Below, one piece after another: positions 6,662-14,723 of a DNA stretch of 29,849 nucleotides. Numbering within the stretch: the stretch's first letter is position 1; each line of letters opens with the position of its first letter. The notes below the pieces were generated by a model, which was not told the origin of the DNA, did no database searches, and was given only the letters and a program-made list of their open reading frames with translations. The stretch comes from a virus. Where the stretch lies: positions 1-29,849 of the IMG/VR virus record IMGVR_UViG_3300042455_001598, one strand, 5' to 3'. A program made the position numbers and the translations under genes.

Positions 6662-7885
6662 ATGGCGACTTACTTCGCTCGCGCGAGCGGAAACATTAAC
6701 GGCGCGATTTGGGCGACGACGCCAACCGGAACGGCGGCAACCGCTACGTTTACGGCAGCGGACGTTCTGTGCGCGAATGGCATTTCAACAATCGCCATCA
6801 ACGTCAACACGACCGTCGCTCAGATTCGCAATGACGCTTTCAACGACGGAACCAACACTGCTACGGCTGGCGGCGCGTTTTCGCTGGCGTCTGGCGTGAC
6901 GCTGAACGCGAATCTGATCTCCCAGAACACCATATTGATGTCGATCTCTTCCGCAGGGACATACACCATAAATGGGTCCGTGACTTGCAGCGGATCGGCA
7001 GCGTGTGTCAATCAGACGGCAGGCACTCTACATATTACTGGGTCCGTGTCGTCAGCCCTCGGCACTTCCGGCGTCGGCAGCGCGGTTAGTTTTGGGCCCG
7101 GGGCATCGGCTCTGATCGTAACAGGCAACGTCACTGGATTGACGGGCGGCGGTGCGATCTTTATCCCTGGCGGCAGCGGCGCGATCGACATCACTGGAGA
7201 TGTCACGGGCGGAACTACTGGCCCTGGTGTCGCCTTTAACACAGGCTCCGCAAGTGTCACGATAACCGGGACGGTTTCCGGCGGTTCGGGATCTGCTGCT
7301 GGCGTCAACGCGGGATCAGGAACGTCCCCAACCCTAACTATCAACGGGACGGCAGTTGGTGGAGTCGGTGGTGTTGGCCTGTTAGCCGGGGCCGTCGGAA
7401 CATTTGCTGTGACGAGGGCCAAGGGCTCCTCAACTCAGGTCGGAGTGGCCGCAGGCACCGGATCAGGTGTCACCCTCACTGAGGTGGAATACGCGGACAA
7501 CGGATTTTCGCCCACCTCTGGAATCATCAGGTTTGCGACGACGACAGCCAATGTGGCTCTGGTCCAAATGGTCGGAGGGTCAACGGCAGGTTCAAAGAAA
7601 ACGCTCGTTGACCCGATCTCGACTGGTTTCTATCCAGCAACCGGAGACGTTCGCAGCGGCACCTCTTACGCTGGCGGGACTCGCGTCGGAACGCTCGCGG
7701 TTCCTGCCGCTTCGCTGGTCGCCGCTGGGGTCGCGGTCGATGCCACGACCGGGACGGCAGCGATCACATCAGCGGCGATCCAGTCGGCGTGTTCGTCGGC
7801 GCTGACAGCGTTTGCAAGCGGAAGGCTGGCTGATGTGGCGACAACCGCCACGACAGGGCAGCAGATCGCAGACGCTACGTTCTAA
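6662..7885 (+). CDS. Beta-repeat fibre or tail-spike-like protein
   Basis: The product has 407 residues, starting one base after the previous stop. Residues about 90-250 are dense in short strands separated by Gly, Ser, Thr and Asn (I-T-G-S-V, V-T-G-N-V, I-T-G-D-V, I-T-G-T-V), a periodic I/V-T-G-x-V pattern of about 20-30 residues that suggests a beta-solenoid. Near the C-terminus, G-D-V-R-S-G-T-S-Y-A-G-G...G-T-L-A-V-P-A-A resembles a motif I associate with phage fibre ends. There are almost no charged residues in the repeat region. It is probably a receptor-binding or decorative fibre; no enzyme motif is seen. Composition is less GC-rich than the neighbours, consistent with horizontal exchange of host-range genes. 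Confidence 0.7.
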   Translation: MATYFARASGNINGAIWATTPTGTAATATFTAADVLCANGISTIAINVNTTVAQIRNDAFNDGTNTATAGGAFSLASGVTLNANLISQNTILMSISSAGTYTINGSVTCSGSAACVNQTAGTLHITGSVSSALGTSGVGSAVSFGPGASALIVTGNVTGLTGGGAIFIPGGSGAIDITGDVTGGTTGPGVAFNTGSASVTITGTVSGGSGSAAGVNAGSGTSPTLTINGTAVGGVGGVGLLAGAVGTFAVTRAKGSSTQVGVAAGTGSGVTLTEVEYADNGFSPTSGIIRFATTTANVALVQMVGGSTAGSKKTLVDPISTGFYPATGDVRSGTSYAGGTRVGTLAVPAASLVAAGVAVDATTGTAAITSAAIQSACSSALTAFASGRLADVATTATTGQQIADATF

Positions 7886-7906
7886 TTCGACGCCGTTGGA
7901 GATGTG

Positions 7907-8206
7907 ATGCCATCGAAGATTCCCTCCTGGCGACCCAAGCGGATGCAGGTGACGACCAGGCCGACGAAGGAAGTCGCCCACTACCAGACATCCGATTGGC
8001 GAGCCCGACGGACGCGGATCCTGCTGAGAGACGCGATGCGGTGCCACGAGTGCCGCCGAGCCGTGAGCGGACGCCAAGCCCATGTTGATCACCTGATCCC
8101 CCTCGAGGAAGGCGGGACGGATGACGACGCAAACCTCCGGACGATGTGTGAGCGGTGCCATGGGCGGAAGACCCGGGCGGAGCAGAGGCGGCGGGGAGTG
8201 AACTGA
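7907..8206 (+). CDS. HNH endonuclease (packaging-associated type)
   Basis: The product has 99 residues from ATG 7907 (GTG 7904 is also possible). It has the full small HNH layout: C-H-E-C zinc pair, then H-V-D-H-L-I-P-L with the catalytic histidine, an Asn in D-D-A-N-L-R-T-M, and C-E-R-C-H closing the zinc site. HK97-like and other cos phages carry such an HNH protein next to the terminase, where it assists cos cleavage (established for HK97 gp74-type proteins). Its place two genes before the small terminase fits that role. Confidence 0.88.
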   Translation: MPSKIPSWRPKRMQVTTRPTKEVAHYQTSDWRARRTRILLRDAMRCHECRRAVSGRQAHVDHLIPLEEGGTDDDANLRTMCERCHGRKTRAEQRRRGVN

Positions 8207-8266
8207 AAAAAGCGAGTTGCCCACGGAGAAAAAGAAGAGAGAACGGCCACCCACAAGGAGGTGGCC

Positions 8267-9256
8267 ATGCGTGTCTCGGCTTGTCAGTGCTGCGGGGAAT
8301 CGATCAATGCAGGGGCTCGCGGCCCCGTCCCGATCAAGTGCGGCCCGTGCCTCGGGCGACGACGACCAGGCGGGCCGCCACTGCCGAAGAAGGAGCGGCC
8401 GAGGAAGACGCCAGAGGAGCGGATCAGGAGCGATCGTTTCACGTTCGTCCCCGGGAGAGTAGAGACGCCGTGTGGTCACTGCGGAAAGGCTCTATGGATC
8501 ACTCCCAAGCTATTCGCCGAGCAGCAGCGCCACTACTGCGGGAGAGAGTGCCGAGGTCTTGCCGATCGCCATGCAGTACCTCACCGATTCCAGTGCGTCC
8601 GGTGTGGGAAACAATGCTCGATCCAAGGCAACCCGAGGCAGAAGCACAAGGGGCTCTACTGCTCACGGAAGTGCGCTGGCGTTGTCAACGGGGAAAAAAG
8701 GAGATCTATCGACAGGCTTTCAAGCGATCTCGGTGACTGGTTCATTTCCTGGGACGGGCAGAGACAAGACCAGAGAGACTGCTCCCATTGCAAGAAGCCT
8801 TTCGGATGCCGAAACAGAAGTCGTCGCAAGTACTGCAACGAATGCATGGTCAGCAGGAAAGCTATCGGCTGCATCGACTGCTCAGGTGATCGAGAGGAAG
8901 GACGAAGGAGATGCGTGAAATGCCATACCGAACGTCGTCGAAGGATTCATCGAGCGAACGGAAACCATAGGAAGAGGTGCCGGCACTACGGAGTGCCATT
9001 CGATTCAACGGTCACGCGGCTCAAGGTCTGCCAGAGGGATAAGTGGATTTGCCAGATATGTGGAGTGAAGACGCGAATGGTCGCATGCCTCAAGAAGCCA
9101 CACGACGACGAAGCAACACTCGACCACATCGTCCCACTCCAACGGAAGACGAAGGGCCACACATGGGACAACGTCCAGTGCGCCTGCAGGCGATGTAACT
9201 GCTACATCAAGCGAGACCGCTCCGTCGTTTGCCAGATGAGGCTCCCTGTGGCTTAA
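8267..9256 (+). CDS. HNH nuclease with five zinc-ribbon-like repeats
   Basis: The product has 329 residues. ATG 8267 follows a perfect AAGGAGG (8255-8261); GTG 8261 overlaps that site and is rejected. Five Cys-pair units run in order at about residues 6-28, 69-95, 110-136, 172-193 and 202-219, each C-x2-C...C-x2/3-C. A C-terminal HNH domain follows: C-Q-I-C at 262-265, L-D-H at 285-287, Asn 302 and C-R-R-C at 307-310. The protein is very basic. The tandem ribbons probably give sequence-specific DNA binding and the HNH cuts, an arrangement like a free-standing homing endonuclease or a second packaging nuclease. It is less GC-rich than the flanking genes, consistent with recent arrival. Confidence 0.8.
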   Translation: MRVSACQCCGESINAGARGPVPIKCGPCLGRRRPGGPPLPKKERPRKTPEERIRSDRFTFVPGRVETPCGHCGKALWITPKLFAEQQRHYCGRECRGLADRHAVPHRFQCVRCGKQCSIQGNPRQKHKGLYCSRKCAGVVNGEKRRSIDRLSSDLGDWFISWDGQRQDQRDCSHCKKPFGCRNRSRRKYCNECMVSRKAIGCIDCSGDREEGRRRCVKCHTERRRRIHRANGNHRKRCRHYGVPFDSTVTRLKVCQRDKWICQICGVKTRMVACLKKPHDDEATLDHIVPLQRKTKGHTWDNVQCACRRCNCYIKRDRSVVCQMRLPVA

Positions 9257-9298
9257 AAAAACGATGGGTGGCAAAGCGGAAAAAGTAAAAAATTAACC

Positions 9299-9341
9299 CA
9301 AAACCCCAGGCCTTGCCTGCGTGTGCGTCCTGCGGGTTTTG
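9299..9341 (+). terminator. Terminator-like inverted repeat between HNH gene and small terminase
   Basis: CAAAACCCCAGG (9299-9310) pairs with CCTGCGGGTTTTG (9329-9341) with one bulged base. This A-tract/GC/T-tract layout suits a bidirectional intrinsic terminator. The gap 9257-9360 also has an A-rich stretch at about 9280-9296. Because a cos site is expected near HNH and small-terminase genes, a packaging-site role is the main alternative. Confidence 0.5.
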
Positions 9342-9360
9342 AAAATCCTGGAGAGGTCAG

Positions 9361-9840
9361 ATGGGATCGCGTGGCCCTGCCCCGAAGCCGTCAAGTGAGC
9401 GTTCCGCGATCGGTCGGAACACCCTCCGCCGCAAGGTCCGCGCGCCAAAGCCGACCGCGGTGGCGATGCCGGCAAGCGTGAAGGCCGACAGGGTGGCCGC
9501 CGGTTACTGGAAGGCCCACGCCCCGGCGCTGATCACCGCGCGCCGGTTGCGGCCCGACTTGGCGGAAGCCTTCGGCCTCTGCTGCCTGCTGAAATCCGAG
9601 ATGGACGCCATGGCCGTCGAGCTCTCCACCCAGGAGCGGACGACCACGACGGAGAAGGGGGCCTACGCCAACCCTCTGGTCAAGATCCTGAGAGACACGA
9701 GGCGCGACTGGCTTGCCCTGGCGAGAGACTTCGGTATGACCGCTGCATCCGATGCCCGCATTCCGCAGGACGCCCCCGATGTCGAAGAGTCCAAAGAGGA
9801 CGCCGCGCTCCGCCTCCTCACCGTCCCGAAGCGATCGTGA
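9361..9840 (+). CDS. terS: Phage terminase small subunit, P27 family
   Basis: The small terminase recognises the packaging site and delivers DNA to the large subunit. The product has 159 residues, and the start M-G-S-R-G-P-A-P-K-P is the hallmark of the P27 family. The central region is helical (A-A-G-Y-W-K-A-H-A-P-A-L, with L-x-P-D-L-A-E-A-F after it), and T-E-K-G-A-Y-A-N-P-L-V-K-I-L-R matches the conserved family segment that precedes a last helix. ATG 9361 is preceded by GGAGAGG at about 9350-9356. The 3' end overlaps the large subunit gene. Confidence 0.9.
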   Translation: MGSRGPAPKPSSERSAIGRNTLRRKVRAPKPTAVAMPASVKADRVAAGYWKAHAPALITARRLRPDLAEAFGLCCLLKSEMDAMAVELSTQERTTTTEKGAYANPLVKILRDTRRDWLALARDFGMTAASDARIPQDAPDVEESKEDAALRLLTVPKRS

Positions 9841-11398
9841 CCGGCCCGAGTGGGTCGAGGGCTACCACTTCGACGCCGCTGCCGCTGATCGCCCTTGCCA
9901 GTTCGTCGAGACGCTCTGCCGCGTCCCGTCTCGAGACGGTGGACCGGCCGAGCCCATGCGGTTGATCGAGTGGCAGAGGGAGCGAGTCATCCGGCCCCTG
10001 TTCGGATGGAAACGGGAGGACGGTCGGCTCCGCTACCGCCGCGGGTGTGTCTTCGTCCCGAAGAAAAACGGGAAGAGTTTCCTGATGGCGGCGGTGGCCC
10101 AGTACCTCCTCTGTGGTCATGCCCCGATCTCCGACGTTTACCTCGCCGCCGTCGACCGGCTCCAGGCCCGAGAGATTTACCGGGTGGTCGCCAAGTTCAT
10201 CAGCGCTTCCCCGCAGCTGTCGAAGCTCCTCGAGGTGATCGACTCAAAGTCCCTGATCAGGAACCGCGATCACGGGAACGTCTTGCGGTGTTTGTCGGCC
10301 GACGCATACCGGAACGAAGGCTTGAACGGCAGCGTGATCATCGACGAGATCCACGCCCACAAGTCCGACCAACTGATCAGCGCCCTGACCTACGCCACGC
10401 GCGCCACACCCAACGGCGTGATCCTGGCAATCTCGACGGCTGGAGACAACCGGAACAGCGTTGGCTACCAGTGGTGGCGGGACGCCGAGCTCGTCCTGGC
10501 CGACCCGAAGTCCAACCCGTCTTTCATGGGCGTGATCTACGCGGCCGACCCCGAGGATCCGCGAGGGTTCGGGGATCCCGCCGTGTGGCGCGAGGCCAAC
10601 CCGTCGATGGGTGTGACGTTCCAAGAGGACGAGTTCGCGGCCGACTATCAGGACGCCTTGACCGATCCGCGGAAGATGGGCCGCTGGCTTCGGTATTCCT
10701 TGAATTGCTGGACGGAAAAGGACGCCCGCTGGTGGCACGGGGACGAGTTCACCAAATGCCAAGCCGATCCGGTCGAGCCCCTCGAGGGCCGCTCCTGTTG
10801 GGTCGGGCTCGACCTGGCTGATCACGACGATCTGACGGCGGCGGTGTTTCTGTTCCGATCCGCCGACGGCAGCTTCGACGCCGAGCTCCTGGCGTGGGTT
10901 CCCGAGGAAGGGATGATCGAGCGAGAGAAGCGGGACAACGTCCCGTATTCCTCCTGGGTGCGGGATGGCTGGCTTCGCGTCACCGAGGGGAGCCGGATCG
11001 ACCAGGAGCGAGTCCATTCCGACATCATGGCTTTCCTCGAGGGCCACGAGTGCCGCGGGGTCGGCGGTGATCCGTGGCACCTCGACTGGATCGCCACGCG
11101 GATGCAGGCCGACGGTCTCGATGTCCACAAGGTCAGGCAGTCGATCGGCTACCTGACAGGCCCCGCCAAGATGCTCGAAGACCTCGTGAAGACCGGCCGA
11201 CTGCGTTACCGATCCCCGATCATGTCCTGGGCATCGAACAATGTCTGTATCTGGGAGGACATGAACGGCAACATCCGCCCCGACAAGGCGAAGAGTTCCG
11301 AGAAGGTCGACCCCATATTCGCCCTCATCAACGCCCTCGCCCTGGCCTCCACCGACGCCGAGCCCGAGGGCGGGACGTTCGCCCTCACGGCCCTGTAA
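9779..11398 (+). CDS. terL: Phage terminase large subunit, HK97-like (ATPase/nuclease)
   Basis: This is the packaging motor: the ATPase pumps DNA into the prohead and the nuclease cuts the concatemer. From ATG 9779 the product has 539 residues. Walker A is V-P-K-K-N-G-K-S at 93-100 and Walker B is S-V-I-I-D-E at 185-190, with the catalytic Glu. The C-terminal RNase H-like nuclease has G-L-D-L-A-D at 343-348 and an acidic D-P-I-F-A-L-I-N-A-L near the end. The frame also has ATG 9752; both starts overlap the small-subunit gene, by 62 or 89 bases, and no later start codon precedes the conserved region. Confidence 0.95.
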   Translation: MSKSPKRTPRSASSPSRSDRDRPEWVEGYHFDAAAADRPCQFVETLCRVPSRDGGPAEPMRLIEWQRERVIRPLFGWKREDGRLRYRRGCVFVPKKNGKSFLMAAVAQYLLCGHAPISDVYLAAVDRLQAREIYRVVAKFISASPQLSKLLEVIDSKSLIRNRDHGNVLRCLSADAYRNEGLNGSVIIDEIHAHKSDQLISALTYATRATPNGVILAISTAGDNRNSVGYQWWRDAELVLADPKSNPSFMGVIYAADPEDPRGFGDPAVWREANPSMGVTFQEDEFAADYQDALTDPRKMGRWLRYSLNCWTEKDARWWHGDEFTKCQADPVEPLEGRSCWVGLDLADHDDLTAAVFLFRSADGSFDAELLAWVPEEGMIEREKRDNVPYSSWVRDGWLRVTEGSRIDQERVHSDIMAFLEGHECRGVGGDPWHLDWIATRMQADGLDVHKVRQSIGYLTGPAKMLEDLVKTGRLRYRSPIMSWASNNVCIWEDMNGNIRPDKAKSSEKVDPIFALINALALASTDAEPEGGTFALTAL

Positions 11399-11434
11399 CT
11401 TCACCGCCACGGGCCCGCCCTGTCCCATGCTGCC

Positions 11435-12856
11435 ATGGGACTATTCGACCTCATTCCGTTCGCGCGATCCCGGCCCCAGCCCACGCCCCCGGCGGTGGAG
11501 CTGCGCGGCCTGTCCGATGGCTCCGGGCCCTGGTCGGCGTGGATCTCTCCCGACGCGGTGACGCCCGAGGTTGCCGTGAGAACCACGGCCATTCTGTCGT
11601 GTGTGCGGTTCCTGAGTCAGGCCGTCGCCTCGATGCCACCGCGGGTGATCCGCACCACGCCCGATGGGCGGAAGTCTGCGGCCGTCGACCTCCCCTGCTA
11701 TTCGGTTCTCACCGATCGGCCCAACTCGACCCAGTCGCTCTACGAATGGATCGAATCGACGATCTATCACACCGCCCTCTGGGGCAACGGATACTCCCGG
11801 ATTGTCCCCGGTGTCGACGGTGGCTTCTGCTCTGCCCTCGAGCTCCTCCACCCGAGCCGAATGGATCCGCGGCGGATGTCCGACGGCTCGATCGGTTACC
11901 GATACCTGTACCCAAACGGATCCGGGCCCCAGGGCCAGACCGGCTGGGTGAACTTCAGCCAGGACGAGATCCTGCACGTTCGCTGGATTTCGGATAACGG
12001 GATTCGAGGCTTGGTTCCCTCGACGCTCTGCAATACGAGCGTGGCCCTGGCGAGAGAGTTAGACATCGCGGCCCGGGCCTTTTGGAGCAACGGGGCCCGG
12101 CCCGACATCGTCATCGAGACCGAAGAGACCCTGAACCAGCCGGCAATCGACGCCTTCCGTCAGCAGTGGCGGGAGATCTACGGCGGATCCCGCAACCGCG
12201 GCGGGGCCGCGATCCTCCCCAAGAAATCCAAGTTGGTCGCGATCGAATCGAACAGCAACGAAGCCTCCGAGTTCAGCCAGCTGCGGCGCGATGTCACCGC
12301 GGAGTGCGCCACGATCTACGGGGTTCCCGGCTCCCTCGTCGGAGTCCGCGAGGCGATGAAGTACGCCACCACGGAACAGGAGCATCTGTCGGCCCAGGTG
12401 TGGTGCCTGACTCCCTGGGAGATGCGTCTCGAGGGAGCGGTGAACCGCACCATCCTGTCGCCGGTGGTGAGTGGCCCGCAGTACGCCGGGTGCAAGTACC
12501 GCGTCGACAACCGCGGTCTCCTCCGCGGTGACAGCGCCGCCCGCGGGGCCCTCTATGACGTCCTCGCGAAATGGGGCGCAATGACGCCCGCCGAGATGCG
12601 TGACCTCGAGGACTTCCCCGAGCTCGACGAACCCGCCGCGAAGGAAACCTACATCCAGTCTGGCTTCGTCCCGCTCCGTGAGGCGGCCGACTCCTCGCTC
12701 TCCGAGGCTCAGGTCTCCAGCCTCCTGGCCGTCCTGGCCGCCGTATCCGCGGGGACGCTGGCCGCCCCTGCGGCCGAGGCCGTCATCGCCGCGGCTTACC
12801 CGACCCTGTCCGATTCCGCGGCCACCATTGTCGCCGGTGCAAGGGGGACCACATGA
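11435..12856 (+). CDS. Portal protein, HK97 family
   Basis: The portal is a dodecameric ring at one capsid vertex through which DNA enters and leaves. The product has 473 residues, in the family's range. Recognisable features are the N-terminal M-G-L-F-D-L-I, A-V-R-T-T-A-I-L-S-C-V-R-F-L-S-Q, S-L-Y-E-W-I-E-S, A-L-W-G-N-G-Y-S, E-I-L-H-V-R-W and, near the end, M-T-P-A-E-M-R-D-L-E-D-F-P. It follows the large terminase by 36 bases and overlaps the protease start (ATGA). The Ala-rich C-terminus (about 425-470) is low-complexity. Confidence 0.94.
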   Translation: MGLFDLIPFARSRPQPTPPAVELRGLSDGSGPWSAWISPDAVTPEVAVRTTAILSCVRFLSQAVASMPPRVIRTTPDGRKSAAVDLPCYSVLTDRPNSTQSLYEWIESTIYHTALWGNGYSRIVPGVDGGFCSALELLHPSRMDPRRMSDGSIGYRYLYPNGSGPQGQTGWVNFSQDEILHVRWISDNGIRGLVPSTLCNTSVALARELDIAARAFWSNGARPDIVIETEETLNQPAIDAFRQQWREIYGGSRNRGGAAILPKKSKLVAIESNSNEASEFSQLRRDVTAECATIYGVPGSLVGVREAMKYATTEQEHLSAQVWCLTPWEMRLEGAVNRTILSPVVSGPQYAGCKYRVDNRGLLRGDSAARGALYDVLAKWGAMTPAEMRDLEDFPELDEPAAKETYIQSGFVPLREAADSSLSEAQVSSLLAVLAAVSAGTLAAPAAEAVIAAAYPTLSDSAATIVAGARGTT

Positions 12857-13587
12857 GCATCGAATACCGCACGCACGACGAGGCCGGTGACGAGATCGAG
12901 ACCCGGTTCCTGGTGGCCGACCTCGCCCCGGTTGGCGTGGAGGAGCGAGAGGACGGCCCGCCGACGATCTCTGGCATGGCCCCCCCGTGGGATTCCTGGA
13001 GCGAGGATCTCGGCTTCCGGGAGAAGTTCGACCGCGGGGCCTTCGCTGACGTCCTCAAGAGCCGATCGCTCGACGTCGTCCTGGCGTGGAATCACGACGA
13101 GTCCTTCCCCCTCGGACGGACAAAAAACAAGACGCTCGACCTGGCCGAAGGAGACAAAGGGCTCGACTACCGAGGCCGCCCGCCCCAGCCGTCGGGCCGT
13201 GTCGACGAGTACCTGACGCTGATCCGGGGCGGATACGTTGCCGGCAGCAGCTTCGCCTTCACGGTCCGGGCCGACCCGAAGCACGAGACATGGGCCACCG
13301 ACGAGCGTGGCAACATCACCCGCACCATCCACCGCGTCTCTGGCCTCTACGACGTTTCGGTGGTGACGCGCCCGGCTTACCCCCGCTCGACCGTCGCCCT
13401 CCGCCGTCGTGACCTGTTCGCTGCCGCCAACCTCACCGAGGCCGAGCGCCGGCAGATCGTCGAGCGTGAGGCCGACGACCAGGCCGACGCGATCCGCAAG
13501 GCCGCCGCCGATCGGAAGAAGCTCGACGCGCTGATCGGGGCCCGAGCGGCTTCCGCCCTCGCGAGGATGAAAGCCAATGGGCTCTGA
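12853..13587 (+). CDS. Prohead maturation protease, HK97 family
   Basis: This serine protease of the HK97/herpesvirus-assemblin fold trims scaffold and capsid N-termini during head maturation. The product has 244 residues. The likely catalytic His is in W-N-H-D-E (His 81) and the likely Ser in A-G-S-S-F-A-F (131-136). The family block L-Y-D-V-S-V-V-T-R-P-A-Y-P follows. The C-terminal 60 residues are a charged helix, possibly a scaffold-interacting tail. It is coupled to the portal gene by ATGA. Normally the capsid gene follows directly; here a 3.4 kb insertion intervenes. Confidence 0.93.
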   Translation: MSIEYRTHDEAGDEIETRFLVADLAPVGVEEREDGPPTISGMAPPWDSWSEDLGFREKFDRGAFADVLKSRSLDVVLAWNHDESFPLGRTKNKTLDLAEGDKGLDYRGRPPQPSGRVDEYLTLIRGGYVAGSSFAFTVRADPKHETWATDERGNITRTIHRVSGLYDVSVVTRPAYPRSTVALRRRDLFAAANLTEAERRQIVEREADDQADAIRKAAADRKKLDALIGARAASALARMKANGL

Positions 13588-13732
13588 CCACCGCTGCCGG
13601 TGTGGTGAACGGATGAAGATCCGCACCTCGAAGCGGAGCGGGGATTCCGCGGTTCAGTATCTGCGATGCACCTGCGGGGCAGCGGCCCGCGTGGCTGTTC
13701 CGGCCCGAGACCTGTGGAGACGCAAGAGATGA
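13577..13732 (+). CDS. 51-residue zinc-ribbon protein
   Basis: A short gene starts at ATG 13577, inside the end of the protease gene (11 bp overlap), and ends at 13732, overlapping the next start by four bases. The protein is basic and has C-R-C-G near the start and C-T-C-G about 26 residues later, the four-Cys layout of small zinc ribbons such as Mu Com or Ogr-like proteins, which regulate translation or transcription. Tight overlaps at both ends and the intact Cys pattern argue that it is real. The regulatory role is inferred. Confidence 0.7.
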   Translation: MGSDHRCRCGERMKIRTSKRSGDSAVQYLRCTCGAAARVAVPARDLWRRKR

Positions 13733-14088
13733 ACCCGGAACAGAAGCTCACCGCCGCCTGTCTGGCATTCGTCGCAAGCGCCCGGCTGAAGTCCGCCAAC
13801 GGTCTGACCGTCAGCGAGTTCGGCTCCCTCGTCGTCGAGCTCCTCCGCCTGGCCGTCACCGGCCTCGAGGAGATCCCGGCCGATGGCCCGGCAAAGAAGG
13901 CCTGGGCCCTCGGCGTGATCGGCAACCTGTTCGACACCGTCGCCGGTTTCGCGGTCCCGCTCTACCTCCAGCCCTTCTGGATCTTGGCCCGGCCGGCGGT
14001 TCGGGCCCTGGTGCTGGCCGCTGCCGGCGGGGCTCTCGAGCAGATCCTGACGCTCACCCGCGCCGCCGCCCCGGAGCCCGTCGCATGA
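13729..14088 (+). CDS. Small protein with hydrophobic C-terminal half (possible membrane protein)
   Basis: The product has 119 residues from ATG 13729 (ATGA overlap). Residues about 1-60 are helical and soluble. Residues about 65-108 contain two moderately hydrophobic stretches (W-A-L-G-V-I-G-N-L-F-D-T-V-A-G-F-A-V-P-L and A-V-R-A-L-V-L-A-A-A-G-G-A-L), which could form a hairpin in the membrane. It opens the run of membrane proteins around the papain-like peptidase, so a holin or accessory role is conceivable, but no family is recognised. A longer frame upstream is the zinc-ribbon shadow. Confidence 0.6.
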   Translation: MNPEQKLTAACLAFVASARLKSANGLTVSEFGSLVVELLRLAVTGLEEIPADGPAKKAWALGVIGNLFDTVAGFAVPLYLQPFWILARPAVRALVLAAAGGALEQILTLTRAAAPEPVA

Positions 14089-14723
14089 CGACCGCCCTCG
14101 TCCTCGCCGCCGCTGCGGTGGCCTACCTTCTCTGCACCCGCCCAGCGGTCGCGCCCGCGCTGCCGCAACTGCCGCCACTCTCGCCCATCATTCCGCCCGG
14201 CATCATGCCGTTGGGGATGCCAGGGGCAGCGGCAGGAGGCGGCGGCCCGCACCCGCTCACGCTCCTGGCGATCCTCGCCGCCGGCGCGATGATCGCGTTC
14301 TCGATTCGGGAAAATGGAACGCCGCCCCCCGCCCCCGGCCCCGCGCCGGTCGTCGGGCTCGATCTCCGGGGACGATTCGTCGGGCCGGACGCCGCGGCCG
14401 ATGCTGCCGTCACGGCCGCTCTGCTCGAGGAGTTGGCCGACAAGATCCAGTGGGACGGGCTTCCGCAGGATCAGGAAGGACGACCCAAGGAGCCGCGCCT
14501 CCGCACCGGGGCCGCGTTTGACGATCTGCGCCGCGCCGCTCGGGAGCTGCGGTGCGAAGGCGTGTCGCTCGGGGCTCGGCAGCCAGCGGTCAAGGATGAG
14601 ATCAAACGCTATCTCGATGCCGAAGTCGGCACCGACGGCGGGCCTGTGGACGCCAAGAAGCGGTCGGCTTGGGTGTACGCGTTCAAGAGCATCGCCCAGG
14701 CCGCACGGGAGGCGACCCGATGA
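14085..14723 (+). CDS. Membrane-anchored hypothetical protein
   Basis: The product has 212 residues, coupled to the genes on both sides by ATGA overlaps. Residues 1-17 are a short hydrophobic segment (T-A-L-V-L-A-A-A-A-V-A-Y-L-L), then a Pro-rich linker, then a second membrane segment at about 57-74 (L-T-L-L-A-I-L-A-A-G-A-M-I-A-F). Residues about 90-212 form a charged, probably globular domain with L-D-L-R-G-R-F-V-G-P-D and a helical end (A-W-V-Y-A-F-K-S-I). No known domain. Being directly before the papain-like peptidase suggests the two act in one membrane complex; this is inference. Confidence 0.62.
   Translation: MTTALVLAAAAVAYLLCTRPAVAPALPQLPPLSPIIPPGIMPLGMPGAAAGGGGPHPLTLLAILAAGAMIAFSIRENGTPPPAPGPAPVVGLDLRGRFVGPDAAADAAVTAALLEELADKIQWDGLPQDQEGRPKEPRLRTGAAFDDLRRAARELRCEGVSLGARQPAVKDEIKRYLDAEVGTDGGPVDAKKRSAWVYAFKSIAQAAREATR

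Noticed and set aside
10244-11428. 394-codon open frame on the minus strand
   Set aside because: It is the shadow of the large terminase gene, which has full catalytic motifs.
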